Assembly: GCF_900102365.1 (NCBI RefSeq)
Contig: NZ_FOIN01000016.1
Span: 1 to 54,795 of the forward strand
From: Thomasclavelia cocleata
GTDB taxonomy: Bacteria > Bacillota_I > Bacilli_A > Erysipelotrichales > Coprobacillaceae
DNA: 54,795 nt
Reading direction: 5' to 3'
The notes beneath the pieces were generated by a model. The model was not told where the DNA came from and did not search any database. It saw only the letters and a program-made list of their open reading frames with translations. Below, in pieces: positions 24,564 to 34,315 of this stretch (positions are counted from its first letter, which is position 1; each line of letters begins with the position of its first letter). The translations under genes were made by a program, and so were the position numbers.

Positions 24564-26723
24564 ATGAAAGTAGTAAAAAGAGATGGAAAAAAAGTTGAAT
24601 TTGATGCTGTTAAAATTGAAAACGCAATATTAAAAGCTATGAAATGTGGTAGTGGAATTGTTGATGAAAAGTGTGCGCATGATATTGCAATAGAAATTGA
24701 AAAATGGCATGAGCATAGTGATGATAATATTTCAATTTATCGTATTGAAGGACAAGTATTTGAAAAACTGATTGAAAAAGGACAAATTTTAACTGCTAAA
24801 GCATATGAAGGATATCGTAAGGTTCGGGAGTTTCAACGTGAAACTAATACAATAGATAATGAGATTTATGGAATTGTAAATCAAACTAATAAAGAAGCAA
24901 TGGAAGAAAATTCTAATAAAGATGCTACAGTTTTGGCAACTCAAAGAGATTTGATTGCTGGTGAGTTTTCAAGAGATTATTGTCGCAGATTACTTTTACC
25001 ACCAAAGATCGTTCAAGCTCATGATGATGGAATTATTCATTTTCATGATATGGATTACTATATTCAAAAAATGCATAATTGCGATTTAGTAAATTTGAAG
25101 GATATGTTTGCAAAAGGAACTGTAATTAATGATAAATTAATCGAAACACCAAAATCATTGCAAACTGCTTGTACAGTAGCGACTCAGATCGTTCAACAAG
25201 TAGCTAATGGTCAATATGGTGGGCAAACGATTTCTTTAGCACATTTATCACCTTTTGTAAGATTAAGTTATGAAAAACATCAACATAATGTGCGTCATGA
25301 GGGACGATTAATAGGTATTGAATACACAGATGAACAAGTAGAGAAAATTGCAATATCAAGAATAAAAGATGAAATAAAAGCAGGAATTCAAACAATTCAA
25401 TATCAAATTAATACTTTTTCTACAACAAATGGACAAGCTCCATTTTTATCAGTGTTTATGTATTTAAGAGAAGAGCCTGAATATATAAAAGAAACTGCAA
25501 TGTTAATTGAAGAAACACTAAGACAACGTTATGTTGGAATGAAAAATCCAGTTGGAGCATATGTTACACCAGCTTTTCCAAAATTACTTTATGTATTAGA
25601 TGATAATAATGTTCCTCAAGATAGTGAATATCGTTATTTGACAGATTTAGCAGTTAAATGTGTATCTAAGAGAATGATGCCAGATTTTATTTCTGCAAAG
25701 GTAATGCGAGAAAATTATGAAGGGCAAGTTTTCCCATGTATGGGATGTCGAAGCTTTTTATCACCATGGAAAGATGAAAATGGTGAGTATAAGTGGTATG
25801 GTCGCTTTAATCAGGGGGTTGTAACATTAAACCTTGCTGATGCGGGATTATCAGCAAATCATAAACTTGATGTTTTTTGGAAAATATTAGATGAAAGATT
25901 AGAATTATGTAAAGAAGCTTTAATGTTACGTCATGAAAGTTTAAAGGGAACATTATCAGATGTAAGTCCAATTCATTGGCGTTATGGGGCTTTGGCTCGT
26001 TTGAAGTCAGGTGAAACAATTGATAAATTATTAGAAAATGGTTATTCAACAATTTCACTTGGATATATTGGTTTATATGAATGTGTTGTATCCTTGATAG
26101 GAGATACACATACTTCAAAAGAAGGTAATGAATTAGCAACAAAAATTATGCAGCGTTTAAGAGAAGCTTGTGACAGCTGGAAAGAAGAAACAGGTCTTGG
26201 TTTTGGTTTATATGGAACTCCAGCAGAATCTACTACATATACTTTTGCTCGTGCATTGAAAAAACGTTTTGGAATTGTAAAGGGGATTACTGATAAGGAC
26301 TATTTAACAAATTCATATCATGTAAACGTAAAAGAACACATTGATGCTTTTGATAAATTAAAAGTAGAAGCAAAATTTCAAAAGGTTTCATCAGGTGGGG
26401 CAATAAGTTATGTAGAAGTAACGAATATGTCAGAAAACTTAGATGCTCTTTCTGCTTTAATTGATTATATGTATGATACAATTCAATATGCTGAAATAAA
26501 CACAAAATCAGATTATTGTCAGGAATGTGGATTTGATGGTGAAATTTTATTAGATGAAAATCGTGAATGGTATTGTCCAAATTGTGGTAATCGTAATCAT
26601 AAATCTTTAAATGTATGTCGACGTACTTGTGGATATTTAGGTGATAATTTCTGGAATCAGGGTAGAACGCAAGAAATTGCTGAAAGGTTTGTACATTTAG
26701 ATAATCATTTACTTGGTGAATAA
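24564..26723 (+). CDS. nrdD: Anaerobic (class III) ribonucleoside-triphosphate reductase
   Basis: A 719-residue glycyl-radical enzyme that reduces ribonucleoside triphosphates to deoxy forms without oxygen. An N-terminal ATP cone (about 1-95, beginning VVKRDGKKVEFD) provides allosteric control. The barrel core follows, then a C-terminal zinc site with two CxxC pairs (CQEC, CPNC) and the radical site RRTCGYLG (Gly690). The ATG is preceded by AGGAGGG. It ends 2 bp before nrdG, its activase. No class I or II reductase is in the window, which fits a strict or facultative anaerobe. Confidence 0.97.
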   Translation: MKVVKRDGKKVEFDAVKIENAILKAMKCGSGIVDEKCAHDIAIEIEKWHEHSDDNISIYRIEGQVFEKLIEKGQILTAKAYEGYRKVREFQRETNTIDNEIYGIVNQTNKEAMEENSNKDATVLATQRDLIAGEFSRDYCRRLLLPPKIVQAHDDGIIHFHDMDYYIQKMHNCDLVNLKDMFAKGTVINDKLIETPKSLQTACTVATQIVQQVANGQYGGQTISLAHLSPFVRLSYEKHQHNVRHEGRLIGIEYTDEQVEKIAISRIKDEIKAGIQTIQYQINTFSTTNGQAPFLSVFMYLREEPEYIKETAMLIEETLRQRYVGMKNPVGAYVTPAFPKLLYVLDDNNVPQDSEYRYLTDLAVKCVSKRMMPDFISAKVMRENYEGQVFPCMGCRSFLSPWKDENGEYKWYGRFNQGVVTLNLADAGLSANHKLDVFWKILDERLELCKEALMLRHESLKGTLSDVSPIHWRYGALARLKSGETIDKLLENGYSTISLGYIGLYECVVSLIGDTHTSKEGNELATKIMQRLREACDSWKEETGLGFGLYGTPAESTTYTFARALKKRFGIVKGITDKDYLTNSYHVNVKEHIDAFDKLKVEAKFQKVSSGGAISYVEVTNMSENLDALSALIDYMYDTIQYAEINTKSDYCQECGFDGEILLDENREWYCPNCGNRNHKSLNVCRRTCGYLGDNFWNQGRTQEIAERFVHLDNHLLGE

Positions 26724-26725
26724 TA

Positions 26726-27244
26726 ATGAGATATGCACAAATTAGAAAAACAGATATTGCTAATGGTGAAGGAATAAGAGTTTCTTTGTATGTTCAAGGT
26801 TGTCATCGTCACTGTATAAATTGTTTTAATCCTGAAACATGGGATTTTAGTGGTGGAAAAGAATTCGATAAAGATGTTGAAAATAATTTGATAGAATTGG
26901 TCAATCAGCCTCATATTGTTGGAGTGACGATTCTTGGGGGTGAACCACTTGAAATTGAAAACAGGGAGGATGTGTCTAAATTATTAAAAAGAATCAAAGA
27001 ATGTTGTCAAAATAAAAATATTTGGCTTTATTCATCGTTTTTATATGAAGAAATAGAAAAGTTTGATGAAGAGTTACTACCATATATTGATGTTTTAATA
27101 GATGGGCCTTTTATTGATAGATTAAAAGATCGTAAATTGAGATTTAGAGGTTCTTCAAATCAAAGAGTAATAGATGTACAAAAAACATTAGAAAATAAAA
27201 AAATTATTTTATATAATGGTAGCAGATTTTATGAACATGATTAA
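26726..27244 (+). CDS. nrdG: Anaerobic ribonucleotide reductase activating enzyme (radical SAM)
   Basis: A 172-residue radical-SAM enzyme that installs the glycyl radical on NrdD. The 4Fe-4S motif C-x3-C-x2-C is seen as GCHRHCINC (about 28-36), and VTILGGEPL is the SAM-binding GGE segment. The start ATG is just after the nrdD stop, so the pair is translationally coupled. The usual length for the family is 150-180 residues, so it looks complete. A strong hairpin follows. Confidence 0.96.
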   Translation: MRYAQIRKTDIANGEGIRVSLYVQGCHRHCINCFNPETWDFSGGKEFDKDVENNLIELVNQPHIVGVTILGGEPLEIENREDVSKLLKRIKECCQNKNIWLYSSFLYEEIEKFDEELLPYIDVLIDGPFIDRLKDRKLRFRGSSNQRVIDVQKTLENKKIILYNGSRFYEHD

Positions 27245-27293
27245 GATATGTAAATCTATGATCACTAAGATAAATTATAAATAAATTTTAATT

Positions 27294-27323
27294 AAAAACT
27301 ACCTAGATTTTTAGGTAGTTTTT
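27294..27323 (+). terminator. Terminator after nrdDG
   Basis: AAAAACTACCTA and its complement TAGGTAGTTTTT form a stem ending in T5 at 27319-27323. Confidence 0.85.
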
Positions 27324-27439
27324 AATTATATTGGTAATAATATATTGTTATTTAAGAGACAAAATTTAGATTAATGTACCTTATTAGCTAAATATGTGCT
27401 ATACTGTTTTTGTTAAAAAATTTATTAGGGAGTAGAAAA

Positions 27440-28054
27440 ATGATCGGTTATTATAGTTATACGGTTATTCTTACATATTTATCGTTAGTATTTGCAATGG
27501 CTGGAATTCATCTATCATTCAATGGGTTGTATCAGTGGGCGTTTATTTGTTTAATTATGTGCGGGATTTGTGATACTTTTGATGGAATGGTAGCACGTAG
27601 TAAGAAAAATCGTACTGATGAAGAAAAGCGTTTTGGAATTCAAATAGATTCATTATGCGATTTAGTAGCTTTTGGGGTTTTCCCATCTATTTTAGGTTAT
27701 AATGTTGGTTTAAGTTCAATTGGGTGGTTAGCAATTGAAATTTTCTATGTTTTGGCTGCTGTAATCAGATTGGCGTATTTTAATGTTAAAGAAGAAACAA
27801 GACAAAAAGAAACAAGTGAAAAAAGAAGATATTATCAAGGGTTACCTGTTACAACATCATCATTTATTTTGCCTATGGCCTATGCGTTACGATATATTGT
27901 TTTTGAATTATCGTATATATATGGAGCTTTAATGCTGGTTACAGGAATATTATTTATTGTGGATTTTAAAGTTCCTAAGGTTCAATCAAAAGGATTGGTT
28001 GCATTAGGGATACTTGTTGTTGTGGAATTAATTCAGATTGTGGTGATGAAATGA
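27440..28054 (+). CDS. pssA: CDP-diacylglycerol-serine O-phosphatidyltransferase
   Basis: A 204-residue membrane enzyme that makes phosphatidylserine from CDP-diacylglycerol and serine. The CDP-alcohol phosphatidyltransferase motif D-G-x2-A-R-x(n)-G-x3-D-x3-D is visible in DTFDGMVARS and FGIQIDSLCDLVAFG (about 45-80). Six or so hydrophobic helices cover the rest. The start is placed at the ATG at 27440, with AGGGAG seven bases upstream; the TTG at 27410 is not needed. Its stop overlaps the start of psd by 4 bp, so serine transfer and decarboxylation are coupled toward phosphatidylethanolamine. Confidence 0.92.
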   Translation: MIGYYSYTVILTYLSLVFAMAGIHLSFNGLYQWAFICLIMCGICDTFDGMVARSKKNRTDEEKRFGIQIDSLCDLVAFGVFPSILGYNVGLSSIGWLAIEIFYVLAAVIRLAYFNVKEETRQKETSEKRRYYQGLPVTTSSFILPMAYALRYIVFELSYIYGALMLVTGILFIVDFKVPKVQSKGLVALGILVVVELIQIVVMK

Positions 28055-28911
28055 TAGTTGTTGATCGTTTGGGAAATGTCAAAACAAATGGTGAAAACCA
28101 AAATAATTTATTAAAAAAAATTTATGGCACATTTCTTGGCAGATGTGCTTTAAAAATTCTTGTTTGTAAGTTTGTAAGTAATCTTGGTGGCTGGTATATG
28201 AATTCCAGTTTATCAAAACATAGAATTGATTCTTTTATAAAAGAGAATCAAATAGATATGTCTCAATATGAACAAAAAGAATATACAAGCTATAATGATT
28301 TTTTTACACGAAAAATAAAACTAGGAAAAAGACCCTTTTTAATTGATGATAATGTCCTAATTAGTCCTGCTGATTCAAAATTAACATGTTATAAAATTAA
28401 TAAAGATAGTCATTTTACTATTAAAAATACTCTTTATTCTATAAATGATTTATTGATGGATGAAAAATTAGCAAGTGATTATATAAATGGTTATTGTTTG
28501 ATTTTTAGATTAACCGTTGATGATTATCATCGTTATAGTTTTATTGATGATGGTAAGATAATAAAATCAAAATATATTCCAGGAAAATTTCATACTGTGA
28601 ATCCTATAGCAAATGATTTTTATCCAATTTATAAACAGAATAGTCGAAATTATACGATTATTGAATCAAAGAATTTTGGAACGATGATTCAGATGGAAGT
28701 TGGAGCAATGATGGTTGGTCGAATTGTTAATCATGAAAAAAAATACTGTCTTAAAGGTGAAGAAAAAGGATATTTTGAATTTGGTGGTTCTACAGTAATT
28801 ATTTTATTAAAAGAAAATCAAGCAGTTATTGATGATGATATTTTAGAGAATACAAATAAAGATAAAGAAACAGTAGTTAGATTAGGAGAAACTATTGGTA
28901 AGAAGTACTAA
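28051..28911 (+). CDS. psd: Phosphatidylserine decarboxylase
   Basis: A 286-residue proenzyme that forms phosphatidylethanolamine. The self-cleavage motif is FGGST (about 254-258), the clostridial variant of LGST, where the Ser becomes the pyruvoyl group. An upstream VDDYHRYSF segment supplies the conserved His, and SPADSKL lies near residue 110. The length fits the bacterial class without a transmembrane extension. It overlaps pssA (ATGA) and is 13 bp from parA, which has its own AAAGGAGG site. Confidence 0.94.
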   Translation: MIVVDRLGNVKTNGENQNNLLKKIYGTFLGRCALKILVCKFVSNLGGWYMNSSLSKHRIDSFIKENQIDMSQYEQKEYTSYNDFFTRKIKLGKRPFLIDDNVLISPADSKLTCYKINKDSHFTIKNTLYSINDLLMDEKLASDYINGYCLIFRLTVDDYHRYSFIDDGKIIKSKYIPGKFHTVNPIANDFYPIYKQNSRNYTIIESKNFGTMIQMEVGAMMVGRIVNHEKKYCLKGEEKGYFEFGGSTVIILLKENQAVIDDDILENTNKDKETVVRLGETIGKKY

Positions 28912-28924
28912 AGGAGGCTAAATA

Positions 28925-29695
28925 ATGACGAAAATAATTGCGATTACAAATCAAAAAGGTGGAGTTGGGAAAACTACCACTAGTATTAATTTAGCGGCAG
29001 CATTAGCAAAAGCTAAAAATCGGGTACTTCTAGTTGATATGGATCCTCAAGCTAATGCTACTCAAGGAATTGGAATTGATCGTGATAATATTGAATCATC
29101 TACTTATAATATAATTGTTGAAGAATGTGATATGAAAGATGTAATTATACCTTCATATATAGCTAAATTAGATGTAGCACCAGGAAGTATTGATTTAGCA
29201 GGTGCTGATTTAGAATTAGCTAATGTCAAACGGGGGCGTGAACAGCGTTTAAAAAAAGCTCTTGAGTCAGTAAAAAATAATTATAATTATATTATAATTG
29301 ATTGTCCACCAGCCTTGGGGCTATTAAATACTAATGCTCTTACAGCATGTGATTCTGTATTGATCCCAGTGCAATGTGAGTATTATGCTTTGGAAGGATT
29401 AACACAATTATTAAATACTGTATTATTAACTCAAAGTGTGTTTAATCCAAGATTAACAATCGAGGGTGTTTTATTAACTATGCTGGATCAAAGAACAAAT
29501 TTAGGAGTTGAAGTATCTCAAGAAGTTAGAAAGTATTTTAAGGAAAAGGTATATAAAACAGCTATTCCTAGAAATATTAAATTGTCAGAAGCTCCATCAG
29601 AGGGGTTAGCAATATTTGATTATGATAATAATTCTGAGGGTGCTAGAGCATACCGGGATTTTGCAAAGGAAGTGTGTAAACGAAATGCCAAATAA
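28925..29695 (+). CDS. parA: Chromosome-partition ATPase ParA/Soj
   Basis: A 256-residue ParA-type ATPase that works with ParB and parS for origin segregation and replication control. The deviant Walker A motif KGGVGKTTT is near residues 11-19, the Walker A' segment VLLVDMDPQ follows, and DCPPALG is the Walker B-like region. The start has AAAGGAGG. Its last 11 bp overlap parB. The pair sits near gdpP-rplI-dnaB, the usual origin-proximal setting in Firmicutes, although no parS or DnaA-box cluster is seen here. Confidence 0.96.
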   Translation: MTKIIAITNQKGGVGKTTTSINLAAALAKAKNRVLLVDMDPQANATQGIGIDRDNIESSTYNIIVEECDMKDVIIPSYIAKLDVAPGSIDLAGADLELANVKRGREQRLKKALESVKNNYNYIIIDCPPALGLLNTNALTACDSVLIPVQCEYYALEGLTQLLNTVLLTQSVFNPRLTIEGVLLTMLDQRTNLGVEVSQEVRKYFKEKVYKTAIPRNIKLSEAPSEGLAIFDYDNNSEGARAYRDFAKEVCKRNAK

Positions 29696-30599
29696 TACAA
29701 CAAAAAAAACAACTGCAAAAAAAAGCGGAACAATAAAAAATAAAAAATTAGGAAAAGGCTTAGATGCAATTTTTGGAGGAGATATATCAACATTAATAGA
29801 TGATATTGAAAAAAATACACCTGAGTCTAAACAAGTAACTGTTGATTTGGATGAGATTCGTCCTAATCCATATCAACCTCGTAAATTATTTGATGAAGAA
29901 AAATTACAAGAACTAGCAGTTTCAATTAAGGAACATGGTATTTTTCAACCTGTTATTTTGAAACAATCAATTCAAGGTTATGAGATAGTTGCAGGGGAAA
30001 GAAGATGTCGTGCAGCAAAAATTGCTGGACTGTTTAAAGTACCAGCAATCATTGTTGAGTTTACTGATGCACAGATGATGGAAATTGCTTTATTGGAAAA
30101 TATCCAAAGAGAAAATCTTAATTCGATTGAAGAAGCAAAAGCTTATCAATCAATGATGGAAAAATTAGAGCTTACTCAAAATCAATTAGCAAAAAGAATT
30201 GGTAAATCAAGAAGTTATATTGCTAATACTTTAAGATTATTACAATTATCAGATGTTATTCAAAATTATGTTTTAGAAGGTAAAATAACGATGGGGCATG
30301 CTCGTAGTTTAATCACATTACCAGAAAAGAAAGCAGAACTTTTAGCAAAACGTTGTATTGATGAAGGGTTGTCTGTTCGTGATGTTGAAAATGTAGTTAA
30401 AGGAATTGAGTTAGGGAATAGTCGTAAAGATCGTCCAAAAATTGAAAAACCTAAAGAGTATGTTTATGTTGAAGGTTTGTTACGAAAAAAGTTTAGAACT
30501 AAGATCAAAGTAGATGATAAAGCAGTAACTATTAAATATACTGATATTAAGGATTTAAATCGAATTTTAGAATTAATGGGAGTAATAGAGGAAAGTTAG
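29685..30599 (+). CDS. parB: Chromosome-partition protein ParB/Spo0J
   Basis: A 304-residue DNA-binding CTPase-type clamp. After a Lys/Thr-rich tail and KLGKGLDAIFGG, the ParB N domain has PNPYQPRKLFDEE and the CTP-binding box GERRCRAA. A helix-turn-helix follows (LTQNQLAKRIGKSRSYIANTL), then a C-terminal dimerisation domain. The ATG at 29685 lies inside the parA end with AAGGAAG upstream; the in-frame ATG at 29616 would overlap parA by 80 bp and add residues unrelated to the family. Confidence 0.95.
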   Translation: MPNNTTKKTTAKKSGTIKNKKLGKGLDAIFGGDISTLIDDIEKNTPESKQVTVDLDEIRPNPYQPRKLFDEEKLQELAVSIKEHGIFQPVILKQSIQGYEIVAGERRCRAAKIAGLFKVPAIIVEFTDAQMMEIALLENIQRENLNSIEEAKAYQSMMEKLELTQNQLAKRIGKSRSYIANTLRLLQLSDVIQNYVLEGKITMGHARSLITLPEKKAELLAKRCIDEGLSVRDVENVVKGIELGNSRKDRPKIEKPKEYVYVEGLLRKKFRTKIKVDDKAVTIKYTDIKDLNRILELMGVIEES

Positions 30600-30623
30600 A
30601 TGGGAAACTGTTTAACTTTTTTT
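30592..30623 (+). terminator. Terminator after parB
   Basis: AAAGTTA (30592-30598) pairs with TAACTTT (30613-30619), continuing into T7. The parB stop lies in the left arm. Confidence 0.65.
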
Positions 30624-30657
30624 ATTATAAATATTAATTGTTAGATAAAGATTTTTT

Positions 30658-30960
30658 ATGATCGAAACTATAATTAAGCGATATGATAAATCTAAGGTTA
30701 TTGATATGGAAGAAAAATAATTATGAATTTATTGGCATTATTATAATATTCTAGTAATTTTATTATTTACTATCAGATAAGTATGATAATGATATTTATA
30801 TATGAAAATGTTGATAACAGCTATGTTGATGATTTTATTATGGAGTAATATTATATTAATGAGCAGTTAAATAATGGAATTAGTTTATTATTTTTTTAAT
30901 GTAGAAATATGATTAATGATAGAATATTGGATAAATAACGTTTAAAAATTGTTGTTAATA
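30658..30960 (+). pseudogene. Decayed reading frame between parB and yybS
   Basis: An ATG at 30658 opens a 20-codon frame (MIETIIKRYDKSKVIDMEEK) that ends in TAA. After frame changes, further protein-like segments follow, such as YENVDNSYVDDFIME and YYINEQLNNGISLLFF, each closed by a stop. The composition is that of local coding DNA rather than random AT-rich spacer. No family is recognised, and it could simply be non-coding. Confidence 0.3.
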
Positions 30961-30969
30961 CTATAAAAA

Positions 30970-31025
30970 GGGCGCAACTGGGAGAGGGTTAGTTGCGCCT
31001 GTTAGTTATTATAACCGTTTTTTTT
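30970..31025. other. GC-rich stem-loop with an alternative downstream hairpin and T run
   Basis: AGGCGCAACT (30970-30979) and AGTTGCGCCT (30991-31000) form a perfect 10-bp stem with an 11-base purine-rich loop. The loop's GGTTA (30987-30991) can instead pair with TAACC (31012-31016), which precedes a long T run. This could be the end of a small RNA or an attenuator-like switch. The rest of the 690-bp gap up to yybS shows no other gene; AAAAGTG/CACTTTT at 31248-31271 is a weak hairpin. Confidence 0.45.
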
Positions 31026-31290
31026 TATTTTATACCATATACTAATAGTCCTATGTAGTTTAGAAAGTCCTTAATTTATACATAATTATAATAATAAAGT
31101 AAACATATAGATATTTATTAATTGTTAAGTTTGTTTAAATTTGTTGAAGATGTGATAATTGAATATAATTTATTAATGTGTTATTATTTGATAAATTAAC
31201 TCATAGATGGTTGTTAGAATTAAACTATTAAAGAGTTGGAAACATTTTATAAAAGTGCTATTTAACACTTTTAATGTAATGGAGGAAATC

Positions 31291-31857
31291 ATGAGTGGAA
31301 GCAAAGTAAGAATAATGGCACAAGGAGCAATGATAGCATCATTATTTGGGGTTTTAGGTGTTATTAATATATATACAGGAAGTATTTTTGATATTATTTT
31401 TGCTTATATTATGGTTTTAGGATTGGCTTATTATACTTATCTATATGATTATAAAGCAGGATTAAGTGTATTGGCAGTAACTTTTTTTGTTTTATTTTTG
31501 GTGGGGGAAATATTTTTTACGCTTTATGCTAGTTCTTCGTTAATAATGGGAGTATTTTATGGGTATTGTTTAAGAAATCAAAAAAGTAAAAGATTTGCTA
31601 AATATGGTTTGATGGTTATTTCAGCAATAAAGAATTTTTTGATTTTCTTTTTATTAGGTGGTATTTTAGGAATTGATATTTATCGAGAAGGAATGGAAAT
31701 ATATGGTGATATTATTGGTATTATCCCAGGGTTAAAAAGAGTATTTACTCCTGAGATTACTTTTGGTTTATTATGGTTGTTTATGTTTATTTGTGAATCA
31801 TATGTAGTAAGAGTATATTCAGATATATTGATAGGTAAAATGATGAAAAGAAAATAA
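31291..31857 (+). CDS. YybS-like (DUF2232) membrane protein
   Basis: A 188-residue protein with about five hydrophobic helices, located directly before gdpP as yybS is in Bacillus. The start is the ATG at 31291, with GGAGG six bases upstream; the longer frame from 31207 has no ribosome site. The protein is shorter than the roughly 300-residue YybS of Bacillus, so the assignment rests on gene order and membrane topology. Its role is unknown in the family. Confidence 0.65.
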   Translation: MSGSKVRIMAQGAMIASLFGVLGVINIYTGSIFDIIFAYIMVLGLAYYTYLYDYKAGLSVLAVTFFVLFLVGEIFFTLYASSSLIMGVFYGYCLRNQKSKRFAKYGLMVISAIKNFLIFFLLGGILGIDIYREGMEIYGDIIGIIPGLKRVFTPEITFGLLWLFMFICESYVVRVYSDILIGKMMKRK

Positions 31858-31898
31858 AATTAATGTATAATGATATTATTAATGAGGTGGTGAGTAAT

Positions 31899-33860
31899 AT
31901 GACAGTAAAGATGACAAGACTTAGAAATGGGATTGTGATAGTATTATTAATTGAGTTTGTTTTAGCGTTACTGGGATATATCTTTATTTCAAGTAAGACT
32001 TCTTTAGTGTTGGCTACATATATTTTTATTAAAAATATTATTATGTTGGCTCTAATCTTCTATGCTTCTAGTTTAATAAATGAGAATAATATAAGTGTTA
32101 GCGAAGTATTAAATGATGAAGCCAAAAATGCTTTTATATTTGGGGGATTAGGCTTAATCAAATATGATAAAAATCGTAATATTTCATGGACAAGTGATTT
32201 ATTTACAGAAATGAAAATAAATATTGTTGGCAAAAAGCTTTTAGAATGGCAGCCATTACTTGCTTCGTTATTTGAAGATGATGATATAAAAGTTGTGGAT
32301 ATCAATTCTCGTAAGTTTGAAGTTTATAATAGCAAAGAAAGTCGAATGTTATATCTTAAAGATGTTAGTGATTATATTGAGATTTCTAAAGAATTTGAAG
32401 ACCAACAAATTTGTGTAGCTTATATAACCGTTGATAACTATGATGAATCAATTGAACAAGCTGATGAGCAAACTGCGGCTTCAATTCAATCAACTTCAAG
32501 ACAAGTAATTCTTGATTGGGCTAAAGATAATGGCGTTGTTTTAAAACGTTATAAAAGTGATGGATATATTGCGGTTTTTAATGAGCGTACTTATCGTAAA
32601 CAAGTAGAAGATAAGTTTAAAATATTAGATATATTTAAAGAACAAGCTGAACAATTAGGTCAAGTAATGACATTATCAATTGGAATTGGTAGAGGTAGTA
32701 ATATATTGCGTGAGCTTGATGAATTAGCTTTTTCAGCTCTATCACTCGCATATTCACGAGGGGGAGATCAAGCTACTGTAAAATCTAATGATGAACCAAT
32801 TCGATATTTTGGTGGTAATAGTGAAAGTTATGAAAAGTCTAATATGATTAGAGCCCGGGTTATTGCTCAAACATTAGCAGGAATAATTAAAAAGTCTGAT
32901 AATGTATTGATTATGGGACATAAACAATCTGATTTTGATTCTTTTGGAGCATCAATTGCTATGTACGCTATGTGTAAGGCTTATGGAAAGAAAACATATA
33001 TTATAATTGATTATGATTCTTTAGAAGAAAAGACAAAAACAGTTGCAACAAATTTGTGTGATGATGAAAGATATCGTGGTGTATTTATATCACCGTTAAG
33101 AGCACAAGAATTAAATATGAGTAATACATTATTGGTTATTGTAGATAATCATAAACCTTCATTAGCAATAGATAGTAATATTTTAGATATTGTTAGTAAT
33201 AAAGTTGTAATTGATCATCACCGCCGTGGTGAGGAATTTGTTGAATTACCACTACTAACTTATTTAGAGCCAGCAGCTTCATCTACTGTAGAGTTAATTG
33301 TAGAATTATTTGAGTATCAAAAAGAAGAAATATGTGTAACTGAGCGTGAAGCAACAATTATGTATACAGGTATGTTGATAGATACAAATTATTTTAGAAC
33401 AAGGGTTGGTACAAGAACTTTTCAAGCTGCAGCTAAGTTAAAAGAGTTACAAGCTAATGTTGGTGAAGCTTATAAATATTTGGAAGATGATTATGATACA
33501 ACTTTAACAAAATTATCAATAACACAAACAGCATATCGATATGGAGAAGGTATTTTGATTGCGTTTGGAAAATTAGATAAAATATATAGTAGAACATTGT
33601 TGGCTAAAGCTGGTAATGAGCTATTAGGAATTAGTGGTGTAAAAGCAGTCTTTATAGTTGGAAAAACTGGTAAAGAAGAGATATCTATTAGTGCTAGAAG
33701 TACTCGTGATATTAATGTTCAATTAATTATGGAAAAACTAGGGGGCGGAGGGCATTTTTCAATGGCTGCCTGCCAGTTGGAAATGGAAGATGTTACCAGA
33801 GCTATAAATCTATTAGAAGAAGCTGTAAATATGTATTTAGATGAAAGGAAGAGTGAATAA
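31899..33860 (+). CDS. gdpP: Cyclic-di-AMP phosphodiesterase GdpP (DHH-DHHA1)
   Basis: A 653-residue membrane phosphodiesterase that hydrolyses c-di-AMP and so affects potassium balance, wall stress and beta-lactam tolerance. Two N-terminal helices (about 8-55) are followed by a PAS-like region (about 65-160), then a degenerate GGDEF domain (about 165-295) with LSIGIGRGS. The DHH domain has MGHKQSDFDSFGAS and IDHHRR, and the DHHA1 domain ends with GGGGHFSMAA. The start is at ATG 31899, with GAGGTGG eight bases upstream, in preference to ATG 31863. The stop overlaps the rplI start. Confidence 0.95.
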   Translation: MTVKMTRLRNGIVIVLLIEFVLALLGYIFISSKTSLVLATYIFIKNIIMLALIFYASSLINENNISVSEVLNDEAKNAFIFGGLGLIKYDKNRNISWTSDLFTEMKINIVGKKLLEWQPLLASLFEDDDIKVVDINSRKFEVYNSKESRMLYLKDVSDYIEISKEFEDQQICVAYITVDNYDESIEQADEQTAASIQSTSRQVILDWAKDNGVVLKRYKSDGYIAVFNERTYRKQVEDKFKILDIFKEQAEQLGQVMTLSIGIGRGSNILRELDELAFSALSLAYSRGGDQATVKSNDEPIRYFGGNSESYEKSNMIRARVIAQTLAGIIKKSDNVLIMGHKQSDFDSFGASIAMYAMCKAYGKKTYIIIDYDSLEEKTKTVATNLCDDERYRGVFISPLRAQELNMSNTLLVIVDNHKPSLAIDSNILDIVSNKVVIDHHRRGEEFVELPLLTYLEPAASSTVELIVELFEYQKEEICVTEREATIMYTGMLIDTNYFRTRVGTRTFQAAAKLKELQANVGEAYKYLEDDYDTTLTKLSITQTAYRYGEGILIAFGKLDKIYSRTLLAKAGNELLGISGVKAVFIVGKTGKEEISISARSTRDINVQLIMEKLGGGGHFSMAACQLEMEDVTRAINLLEEAVNMYLDERKSE

Positions 33861-34306
33861 TGAAAGTTATTTTATTACAAGATGTAAAGAAATTAGGAAA
33901 AAAGGGTGATACTGTAAAAGTTGCAGATGGTTATGGTCAAAATTTTTTAATAAAAAATAAATTGGCTGTTTTGGAAACTGATACAAGTCGTAAAATTGTT
34001 GAGGTTGAAAAGGAAACCCAACACCAGCAAGATTTAGAAAATCAAGCAAGGGCAAGAGAATTAGCTAAACAAATTGAAGGGATTACATTAGAATTTACTT
34101 TAAAATCTGGAAAAGATGGAAAAACTTTTGGAAGTGTATCAACGAAACAAATCGTAGAACAATTAAGAGATAAATATGATATAAAAATTGATAAAAGAAA
34201 GTTCATTGATGCACATCCAATTGGTGCACTTGGATATGCAAAATTGAAGGTTGATTTATATAAGGGTATTATTGCAACTGTAAACGTACATTTAAAAGAG
34301 CAATAG
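33860..34306 (+). CDS. rplI: 50S ribosomal protein L9
   Basis: 148 residues, the standard length. The N-terminal RNA-binding domain reads MKVILLQDVKKLGKKGD and GYGQNFLIKN. A long connecting helix (about 45-75) and a C-terminal domain with SVSTKQI and HPIGALG follow. It starts one base into the gdpP stop (TAATG) and is 9 bp before dnaB, the conserved gdpP-rplI-dnaB order of Firmicutes. Confidence 0.98.
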   Translation: MKVILLQDVKKLGKKGDTVKVADGYGQNFLIKNKLAVLETDTSRKIVEVEKETQHQQDLENQARARELAKQIEGITLEFTLKSGKDGKTFGSVSTKQIVEQLRDKYDIKIDKRKFIDAHPIGALGYAKLKVDLYKGIIATVNVHLKEQ

Positions 34307-34315
34307 GAGAGTATT

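Noticed and set aside
25204..26580. Minus-strand frames opposite nrdD
   Set aside because: They lack ribosome sites, are rich in Leu/His/Ile as expected from the antisense of this coding bias, and lie wholly within a certain gene.
30970..31000. tRNA or tmRNA fragment
   Set aside because: The stem and loop do not fit a cloverleaf, and no TTCRA or anticodon arm is present.
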